The translations under genes were made by a program, and so were the position numbers. From contig UQTR01000074.1 in NCBI GenBank assembly GCA_900544065.1, positions 1 through 10,249 on the forward strand: a DNA stretch of 10,249 nt. The letters are read 5' to 3'. Shown piece after piece: positions 1 through 6,100 of this stretch (position 1 is its first letter; every line of letters starts with the position of its first letter). The notes under the pieces are model-generated. The model worked only from the letters and a program-made list of their open reading frames with translations, ran no database searches and had not been told where the DNA came from. The stretch is from an uncultured Collinsella sp. Its GTDB lineage: Bacteria; Actinomycetota; Coriobacteriia; Coriobacteriales; Coriobacteriaceae.

Positions 1-14
1 GCCCCATCCCCTCT

Positions 15-85
15 TAAGTTGCGGTGAAATATGGACTGTTTCATGCCGTTAAAGGCCTCAACAGTCCATATTTCACCGCAACTTA
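15..85. repeat. Palindromic repeat element, left copy (26-bp perfect arms)
   Basis: Positions 15-40 and 60-85 are perfect reverse complements, separated by 19 bases. The core of the left arm reads AGTTGCGGTGAAAT followed by ATGGACT. Inside the loop a further short stem is possible (GCC at 45-47 with GGC at 54-56). A second copy of the element, in opposite orientation, lies at 1299-1365 on the other side of the gene at 112-1134. This copy lies 27 bases past the stop codon of that gene, so it could fold at the 3' end of the mRNA, but no T-run follows on the minus strand, so it is not a classical intrinsic terminator. The arms and spacing are seen directly; the role is unknown. Confidence 0.9.
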
Positions 86-111
86 TTGAAGGTGGACCGC
101 GAACGATTTCG

Positions 112-1134
112 CTATCGGGAGTCGGCGTAGGGTTTTGTTGTCGGAATGCCGTAACCGCGCATCATGGCACCGAACGATTCCACGTCGAAGGTGTCCGAGA
201 GTTTGAAATGAATGACGTTGTGGCCCATGGCGCGAAGATTCGCGTCGCGCATGAGGGCCGCTCGATAGGTTTTTGCCGCCGCTTGCTCTGGATCATTTTG
301 AGCTTCGTCTTCAAACTTACCTAGCCCATGCAGCTCTGCCAGCGTCCATGAGCCGTCTGGCATCTGCCAGCCATAATCTGCCAGATAATAGCCAGCGTTT
401 CCCGGTCGCGGTATCTCAACTTGAAGCTCAGGCGCGACAACCCCAGCGAGAATCATCGCTGCTCTCGCCTCGGACTCGCCACCATTGTCTGACCTGCCGT
501 CCATATGCTCAAAAACGTCAAAAGCACGCGCGATGCCATGCAACCCTCGGCAATTTGCCTGCGCATATGCTCGCAGCTCTTCGCGTTCGACATCGTACTC
601 ACGGGCCAAGCCATCGACATAGCCCAGTGCATAGCGAAAGGCGCTCGTTCGGGCGATATCGACCACCGTCCGATACGGATCCGTCAGCGTAAACGGGCCG
701 AGCCGCCATACCACGCCCGGGCGCCAGCGCTTGTATTCAACGAACTCATACGTATCACGCCTTGTAGAACGTGGCAGCAGCACTTGCACTTTATCCAGAA
801 GCGCATACGCCGAGCCGATGCCGTAGAGCAGCGCTGCCGTCGATCCGCAAAACACAGCATCCGGTTCAACGAACGCAATAGCGGATGCCAGCTGAAAAAT
901 GCGATCTTCAACCCCAAGATTATTCCAATAGACCGGATCAGCATACACATGGTTGTAAAGACGGAGCATGAGCTCTTTCTGCATAAGCTCGCGCGCACGG
1001 CGTTCATCCCAAGGATCAATTGTTATAAGCAGCTGTCCATCTTGATGATTTCCAAGGGCCGAGAATAGCATCCTTGCATATGACTGCGGAAAATGTTTGC
1101 CTTTATCGAGCATGGCCAACCCCATAACCATCAC
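112..1134 (-). CDS. AbiEi-like protein with C-terminal DUF559/Vsr-like nuclease-fold region
   Basis: Up to 340 residues, ending in TAG at 112-114. Residues 51-70 (LMLRLYNHVYADP) resemble the end of the winged-helix of AbiEi-type antitoxins. FCGSTAALLYGI (95-106) and LTDPYRTVVDIAR (150-162) match the conserved middle of that family. Residues 219-273 resemble the DUF559/Vsr-like PD-(D/E)XK fold: GESEAR (219-224), then LADYGW with Asp253, then AELHGLGKF with Glu267 and Lys273 as possible active-site residues. Known AbiEi proteins are DNA-binding antitoxins that repress their own operon, but no AbiEii-type nucleotidyltransferase toxin is adjacent. The start is uncertain: GTG at 1134, or ATG at 1131, 1125 or 1113. 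The last has GGGG six bases upstream. The gene looks less GC-rich than its neighbours and sits between two palindromic repeats, which suggests acquisition. Whether it cuts DNA, regulates or does both cannot be told from sequence alone. Confidence 0.65.
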   Translation of the reverse strand: MMVMGLAMLDKGKHFPQSYARMLFSALGNHQDGQLLITIDPWDERRARELMQKELMLRLYNHVYADPVYWNNLGVEDRIFQLASAIAFVEPDAVFCGSTAALLYGIGSAYALLDKVQVLLPRSTRRDTYEFVEYKRWRPGVVWRLGPFTLTDPYRTVVDIARTSAFRYALGYVDGLAREYDVEREELRAYAQANCRGLHGIARAFDVFEHMDGRSDNGGESEARAAMILAGVVAPELQVEIPRPGNAGYYLADYGWQMPDGSWTLAELHGLGKFEDEAQNDPEQAAAKTYRAALMRDANLRAMGHNVIHFKLSDTFDVESFGAMMRGYGIPTTKPYADSR

Positions 1135-1186
1135 GGCGGAGAGAATACCATTACGCTATCGCATGCTTCCGTCCGCAGGCCTTGCC

Positions 1187-1265
1187 AAAAGCTGACCAAA
1201 AGCTTGACGTCGCAGGTCAGCGCTTCAAAAAATAATTCCACTCTCGGTAGACGGTCGCTACGACC
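1187..1265. promoter_or_regulatory. Possible operator region upstream of the AbiEi-like gene
   Basis: The 164 bases between the gene start and the right palindrome hold several small symmetric elements. An inverted repeat pairs GCTGACC (1191-1197) with GGTCAGC (1215-1221). A direct repeat has AAAAGCTGAC (1187-1196) and AAAAGCTTGAC (1198-1208), about one helical turn apart. A tight palindrome has GGTCG (1253-1257) and CGACC (1261-1265). Nearer the gene, on the minus strand, TGGTATTCT (about 1142-1150) looks like an extended -10 element, without a clear -35. AbiEi proteins are known to autoregulate by binding inverted repeats, so an operator here is plausible but not shown. Confidence 0.3.
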
Positions 1266-1298
1266 CTCCCAACGGCATCAAAATCCAACCTTACAAAT

Positions 1299-1365
1299 AG
1301 TTGCGGTGAAATACGGACTACATGGGCCATAAAAGCCGAAAAACAGTCCGTATTTCACCGCAACT
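1299..1365. repeat. Palindromic repeat element, right copy (21-bp perfect arms)
   Basis: Positions 1299-1319 and 1345-1365 are perfect reverse complements around a 25-base loop. The core equals that of the left copy at 15-85 except that ATGGACT is ACGGACT here, and the opposite arm changes to match (CCAT to CCGT). The distance between the shared core arms is also 25 bases in both copies. The loop again can form a short stem (GGC at 1325-1327 with GCC at 1335-1337). Similarity to the inverted left copy continues outward (CATCCCCT next to AAGTTG) and inward (ATTTGTAAGGTTGGA here against TATTGAAGGTGGA on the left). Confidence 0.9.
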
Positions 1366-1397
1366 TAGAAGGGGATGCGGGGTCCCGGCATGTATAT

Positions 1398-1430
1398 GAA
1401 AACAGCTCTGGTCCCAAAAGGAGCCAGAGC
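1398..1430 (-). terminator. Intrinsic terminator of the tRNA operon
   Basis: On the minus strand, GCTCTGG (1430-1424) pairs with CCAGAGC (1411-1405). Further partial pairing runs inward around a TTTT loop, and TGTTTTC follows. It starts 16 bases past the CCA end of tRNA-Gly, so it most likely ends the tRNA-Pro/tRNA-Gly transcript. Confidence 0.75.
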
Positions 1431-1445
1431 CGTTCGTCTATCTAA

Positions 1446-1519
1446 TGGAGCGGGCGACGGGAATCGAACCCGCGTCATCAGCTTGGAAGGCTGGGGTTCT
1501 ACCATTGAACTACGCCCGC
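1446..1519 (-). tRNA. tRNA-Gly (anticodon TCC)
   Basis: The minus strand gives a full cloverleaf. The acceptor stem is GCGGGCG with CGCCCGC and a CCA end is encoded (1446-1448). The D arm contains AATGGT, the anticodon loop is CTTCCAA (anticodon TCC), and the T arm has TTCGATT. The top pair of the anticodon stem is a C-A mismatch and one T-stem pair is G-T; the rest pairs normally. It lies six bases after tRNA-Pro and should be processed from the same transcript. Confidence 0.97.
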
Positions 1520-1525
1520 AAGATA

Positions 1526-1602
1526 TGGTCGGGACGACAGGATTTGAACCTGCGACATCCTGCTCCCAAAGCAGGCGCGCTACCAAACTGCGCCACGTCC
1601 CG
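1526..1602 (-). tRNA. tRNA-Pro (anticodon TGG)
   Basis: The minus strand gives a 77-base cloverleaf with an encoded CCA (1526-1528). The acceptor stem is CGGGACG with CGTCCCG, the D stem is GCGC with GCGC, the anticodon stem is CCTGC with GCAGG around TTTGGGA (anticodon TGG), and the T loop is TTCAAAT. It is the first gene of a two-tRNA operon read from the promoter at 1654-1682. Confidence 0.97.
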
Positions 1603-1618
1603 AAGGTGTTGAGCAGCT

Positions 1619-1632
1619 AAGGTCTAAACCTT
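1619..1632 (-). other. Short hairpin in the tRNA leader
   Basis: On the minus strand AAGGT and ACCTT pair around TTAG, within the leader between the predicted transcription start (about 1647) and the 5' end of tRNA-Pro at 1602. It may influence 5' leader folding or processing. The pairing is only five base pairs, so it may be chance. Confidence 0.35.
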
Positions 1633-1653
1633 GCGTGTCCCAAAGCGAAGGAA

Positions 1654-1682
1654 ATTATAGAGGAGACTCCCCGCCTGTGCAA
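1654..1682 (-). promoter_or_regulatory. Sigma-70-type promoter of the tRNA operon
   Basis: On the minus strand a -35-like TTGCAC (1682-1677) is followed after exactly 17 bases by a perfect TATAAT (1659-1654). Transcription would start near 1647, about 45 bases before tRNA-Pro. The -35 box begins only 12 bases after the brnQ stop codon, so the promoter fills the gap between the two transcription units. Confidence 0.85.
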
Positions 1683-1693
1683 GCGCAGAAACC

Positions 1694-3052
1694 CTAGCTC
1701 CTCGAATGTGCGACAAACCAGCTATGAACCAGGCCGATCGCAAACGCCACCACGGCAACCGGCGCCCACGCGGCGCCGATATCTGCCAGCGGCAGCGCAT
1801 CAAACGGCAGCCACGCACCAGCAAAGAACGCATCGCGGACCGAGGTAATCACGCTCTGCACGGCGACAACGCCGCCGACCCAGATCCACACCTGCGGATG
1901 CGCGTCGCAAAAACCGTGCACCAGGCCCATAAGCACCAGCACGATGGCTACGGGATACAGGGCGTTGAGCATGGGCACCGAGAACATGAGGATCACGTCG
2001 AGGCCCACGTTGGAAAGCACGCACGAAAACGCCGCGAACACAAGGGCGAGAATCGCGAAGGGACGGCGCATGGCCTCCTCGGAAGCCTCCGCTCCCCCTT
2101 CGACCACATACGTCTCGCAGAAGTAACGCGAGCAGCAGCTAATGAGACCGATGCACACGTTCATGCAGGCGAGAAAGAAAATCGCAAAGACCACGACCGT
2201 GCCGGCCAGCCCAAAGTGCAGGGAGGCAGAACGCGCGAGGATGGCAGCGCCGTTGGTAGCATCGGGCATAACCGTGCCGAGCTGCATACCGGCAAGCGCC
2301 AGGCCGCAGTAGATGATGGCCATGAGCACGCCGGCGATCACACCGGAGCGGGAGATCTCGAAGGCGACACGCTTGTCGTCGGTCACGCCCAGCTCATGAA
2401 TGGTCTCGGCGATGATGATGCCGAAGGCGAGCGACGCGAGCAGGTCCATGGTCTGGTAGCCCGTCAAAAAACCCTGGACCGCAGCACCGGCGTCATAGGG
2501 AGCCTGCGGCGCGGCAGCCGGTCCCAGGGGCGAGATTACGGCAGCGCCGACAACGAGCACGATGAGCGCGATGAGCGCGGGGCCCGTAATGCGGCCGAGC
2601 ACGTGTGTGATAACACCCGGGCGCAGTGTGAGCGCAAACGCGACGACAAAGAAACCGACGGCGAACACCAGACGCGCCGTGCCGAGCGAGACACCCTCGG
2701 GCAGCAACGGTACCAGCATCTCAAACGCCGTGGAGCTTGTACGCGGAATGGCAAGGCACGGGCCGATGGCCAGATATACTGCCGCAACAAAGAACTCGCC
2801 AAACTTGGGATGCACGCGGCTGGCAAGCTCACGCGCCGTGCCGGCAAGCGCCACGGCGATAAAGCCCATGACGGGCAGGCCGATGGCGGCAATCAAAAAG
2901 CCAACCATGGCAAGCGGTGTGGCCGTGCCGGCCTGGAGCGCCAGCAACGGTGGAATGATGAGGTTGCCGGCGCCAAAGAGCATCGAAAACAGGGCGATGC
3001 CGACGGTGACGACATGGTCGGAGCGCAGACCGCGCGGTGCGGATGAGGCCAT
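1694..3052 (-). CDS. brnQ: Branched-chain amino acid carrier, LIVCS family (BrnQ)
   Basis: The 452-residue protein would import leucine, isoleucine and valine across the cytoplasmic membrane, driven by sodium or proton symport as known for the LIVCS family. Family signatures are clear: MLFGAGNLIIPPLLALQAG near the N terminus, AIPRTSSTAFE, and GYQTMDLLASLAFGI in the middle. About twelve hydrophobic segments cover the length, which is usual for BrnQ. The frame stays open far upstream, to about 3592, but that part lies inside the Asp-Pro linker of the next gene read in another frame. ATG at 3052 begins the homologous protein and has AAAGG about eight bases upstream. The gene is preceded by the surface-protein terminator and a possible promoter at 3108-3113. 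No clear terminator follows the TAG at 1694, so some readthrough into the tRNA operon is possible. Confidence 0.93.
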   Translation of the reverse strand: MASSAPRGLRSDHVVTVGIALFSMLFGAGNLIIPPLLALQAGTATPLAMVGFLIAAIGLPVMGFIAVALAGTARELASRVHPKFGEFFVAAVYLAIGPCLAIPRTSSTAFEMLVPLLPEGVSLGTARLVFAVGFFVVAFALTLRPGVITHVLGRITGPALIALIVLVVGAAVISPLGPAAAPQAPYDAGAAVQGFLTGYQTMDLLASLAFGIIIAETIHELGVTDDKRVAFEISRSGVIAGVLMAIIYCGLALAGMQLGTVMPDATNGAAILARSASLHFGLAGTVVVFAIFFLACMNVCIGLISCCSRYFCETYVVEGGAEASEEAMRRPFAILALVFAAFSCVLSNVGLDVILMFSVPMLNALYPVAIVLVLMGLVHGFCDAHPQVWIWVGGVVAVQSVITSVRDAFFAGAWLPFDALPLADIGAAWAPVAVVAFAIGLVHSWFVAHSRS

Positions 3053-3070
3053 AGGCACACCTTTCGGGTC

Positions 3071-3105
3071 GAAACAAAAACGGGACGGGCAAAATACCCG
3101 TCCCG
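3071..3105 (-). terminator. Intrinsic terminator between surface-protein gene and brnQ
   Basis: On the minus strand CGGGACGGG (3105-3097) pairs perfectly with CCCGTCCCG (3089-3081) around a seven-base loop, followed by TTTTTGTTT. It lies about 65 bases past the stop of the surface-protein gene and about 20 bases before the brnQ start. It most likely ends the long surface-protein transcript. An attenuator of brnQ is a less likely alternative. Confidence 0.85.
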
Positions 3106-3107
3106 CA

Positions 3108-3113
3108 AGTATA
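3108..3113 (-). promoter_or_regulatory. Possible -10 element for brnQ
   Basis: The minus strand reads TATACT directly before the terminator hairpin. No good -35 lies at 17 bases; TTGCAC lies 21 bases upstream, or 19 bases from an overlapping TTTATA. If used, transcription would begin near 3101, inside the first arm of the hairpin. The brnQ transcript would then lack the intact terminator while readthrough from upstream would meet it. Confidence 0.4.
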
Positions 3114-3170
3114 AACGCTTGAGCAGGCCAGATGGTGCAAAGTATCAATCTGATTGCCCCTTTAGAGCTG

Positions 3171-6100
3171 CTACGCGTCAGGGCGACGGCGACGCAGCAG
3201 CTCGAGTCCCAGCGCGACAAGCGCAACGGCGCCCGCAGCGACGGCGACGGCCAATGGCGCACGATCGCCCGTGTCGGCGAGCTGCTGAGCGCTCGACTTG
3301 GAAGATTCCTTCTTGCCGGAGTTTTCCGCGCCCGATGCCTTTGCCTTATCAGCTGCGGAGTCATCCGAACTACCGGGTTTTGTCGGATCCTTTGAATCCG
3401 GCTGGTCGGAATCGGGCGTTCCGGGCTTTTCCGGCTCTGGCTTGCTCGGGTTGTCAGGCTCAGGCTTATCCGGGTTATCCGGGTCCGGCTTGTCCGGCTG
3501 ATCAGGCTCCGGTTTGTCGGGCTCAGGCTTGCCCGGATCAGGCTGGTCAGGCTCGGGCTTGTCCGGGTCCGGCTTGTCCGGATCGGGTCCATCGGGCTTG
3601 TCCGGATCGGGAACCACCGGGTCCGGGTCGACAGGCTCTTGCTTCTTCTTCACCGTCAGCGTACCGGGCTCAACCGTGACATCGAAGTTCGGGTCGGCGA
3701 CCGTCGCCCCGATCTGGTACTCGCCCGCCGGGGAACTCTCATCGGCGACGCAGGAGTACTCGACCTTCACGCCCGAGGTATCAGCCGAGCTCTTTAGGCT
3801 CGAGGTAAAGGCGGGATTCATCTCTCCCTCGAAGCGTTCAACATCGTCGACCTTTACCTTAAGCTTCGCCGGTGAAATCTTGAACTTGCGCGAAGCGGCG
3901 CCGATATACCCGTCGCTTCGCAGCGTGGCAACGGCGCGATACGTGCCGGCATCGGTCGGGGCCTCACTCGACGAATAGTGCGTGCCGCCCGTCCCGTAGT
4001 ACCTAACCCTCAGGTCACCTTCGCAGGCCTTGGGAACCCCCGTGACCTTGGGCGCTTGAGCATCACCGCTATAGACGAAGTTGCCGCCCTCAAATGCAAG
4101 CTCGACCCGCTTCGCCTGAACGACTAGAACAAAGTGCGCGGTCACGGTCTTGCCCTGAGCATCCTTGCACGTGATGTCAAAGGTAGACACTCCGACCTTG
4201 GACGGGGTGCCCGAGAGCGTCAAACCGCCCGCTGTGCGGGTAAGCTTAAACCCGTCGGGGAGCTTAGCGTCGTCCCACGTGTACTCATACGGAGCTTCGC
4301 CACCCGCGGCACCCGAAATCGTCGCGCGATACGTGCTATGCGCACGTGCGACCGGCAGCAGACCGCCGTTGAACACGAGGGCGTCCCGGGGCACAACGGA
4401 AACGACAGCGCGATCGCTTTCCACCTGCGCCTCGGTGCCGAGATAGCGCTGGGTGACGCGGCAGAAATACTCGCCGGCGCAATCGTCATCAAGATTCTCA
4501 ATGAGGAGCGTCTCCCCCGTCTCGCCCTCGAGCGCCACGGCCTCGCCGCCCACCATGTGGAACCATTGATAGGACAGTTCGACATCGGCGACAGAACCCG
4601 TGGACGAGGACGCGTGGTCGAGGACGCCCTTGCCCGCCTCGGAAGCAACCGAGAGCACGACAGCATCGCCCTCGTGGGCGCTTGCATCCTGTGGCTGCGC
4701 GATCACCTTCGGAGCGTCCGCTTTCGCAAACTCGAACGTAATCTCGTGCGACGCGGTGACGCAACTCAGCGTGACCTCGTACGCTCCGCCCTCATAGTCG
4801 GAGATATCGAGATCGATGGCCTTGTCCGAGCCGGCTTCCGTGACCGTCACCCGCTCGAGGAAGCAGCTCTCGTCGGGCGTCGCCGAGAGCGTCACGTCGC
4901 CGCCCGCATCAACGGTGACGGAAGCGTTGTCGACCGAACCGTTGACCGCCTTTGCCGTCACCTCAAAGCGCTCGGGCTTGTCGGGGTTATCGGGCTCGGG
5001 GTTATCAGGGTCGGGATTATCGGGATCCGGCTTGGGGCCCGGATCAGGATTATCAGGTTCAGGGTTAGGATCCGGGTCGGGGTTGGGATCCGGATCAGGC
5101 TGATCGGGGTCCGGATTGTCCGGATCCGGAACCACCGGGTCGGGATCGACGGGCTCCCGCTTCTTTTTCACCATCAGCGTTCCGGGCACGACTTCGACAT
5201 CGAAGTTCGAGTCGGCGACCGTCGCGCCGATCTGGTACTCGCCAGCAGGAGAGCTCTCATCGGCATCGCAGGAGTACTCGACCTTCACACGCGAAGTGTC
5301 AACCGCACTCTCCAGGCTCGAGGTAAACGCGGGGTTTGCCTCCCCCTCGAAGCGCTCGGCGTCGTCAACCTTCACCTTGAGCTTTGCCGGAGCGATCTCG
5401 AACTGGCAGGCAGCGGCACCGATGTAGCCGTGGCTTCGCAGCGTGGCGACAGCGCGGTATGTGCCGGCATCTGTCGGGGCCTCCGTCGAAGAATATTGCG
5501 TACTTCCGCATCCGCAGTACCAGACCTTAAGGTCGCCCTTGCAGACCTTGGGAGCACCGGAAACTTCGGGCGCCTGCGACGCGCCATTAAAGGTAAAGTC
5601 GTCATCCGTGAACGATAGCTTTACGTGCTTTGCCTGGACAACGAGCGCAAAGCGGGCGGTCATGGCCTCGCCACGAGCATCCGTGCACGTGATATCGAAG
5701 GCGGAAACGCCCGTCTTGGACGGAACGCCCGAGAGCGTCATGCCGCCCGAAGTACGGGAGAGCTTGAGCCCGTCGGGGAGTTTCGTCTCATCCCATGCGT
5801 ACTCGTACGGAGCCTTGCCGCCCGCGGCCCCGGCAATCGTCGCGAAGTACGTGCTGTGGGCGCTCGCTGCCGGCAGCAGGTCGCCGTTAAACACAAGGGT
5901 GTCCCACGGCACGATGGAGACGGAAGCACAATCACTGTCCGCCTGCTTCTCAGTGCCAAGGTAGCGTTGAGTGATGCGGCAGAAATACTCGCCGGCCTGC
6001 TCGTCATCGAGGTCCGCGAGCGAGAGCGTCTCCCCCGTCTCGCCCTCGAGCGCCACGGCCTTGCCATTCGCCATGCGGAACCACTGGTACGAAAGCTCAA

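Noticed and set aside
15..85. Intrinsic terminator for the AbiEi-like gene
   Set aside because: The stem is strong but far longer than usual, has a 19-base loop and lacks a T-run on the minus strand; a second copy lies upstream of the gene, which does not fit a terminator role.
1365..1586. Minus-strand reading frame of 73 codons over the two tRNA genes
   Set aside because: It is a translation of tRNA-Gly and tRNA-Pro sequence, a well-known source of false proteins; both tRNAs fold fully.
1446..1602. tRNA-borne phage or integrative-element attachment site
   Set aside because: Both tRNA genes are intact and no duplicate of their 3' ends is found elsewhere in the window; no integrase gene is present.
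1706..3046. Long plus-strand reading frame of 446 codons opposite brnQ
   Set aside because: It is the antisense shadow of a GC-rich gene: composition is very rich in Arg, His, Gly and Asp, no known family is recognised, and brnQ is certain on the other strand.
3053..3592. N-terminal extension of brnQ by 180 codons
   Set aside because: The extension reads the Asp-Pro linker of the neighbouring gene in another frame as Ser/Arg/Thr repeats and crosses a terminator; BrnQ similarity begins just after ATG 3052.
3298..3978. Plus-strand Gly/Ser-rich frames resembling a low-complexity surface protein
   Set aside because: They are the reverse strand of the Asp-Pro linker, whose short repeat period leaves several frames free of stops.
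3351..5159. CRISPR-like array, because of regularly spaced short repeats
   Set aside because: The repeats are coding, of variable sequence and near 18-base period, without unique spacers of constant length.
4134..5618. Plus-strand frame of 494 codons
   Set aside because: Antisense to blocks B and C of the surface protein; its Arg/Ile-rich low-complexity stretch lies opposite the linker and no domain is recognisable.
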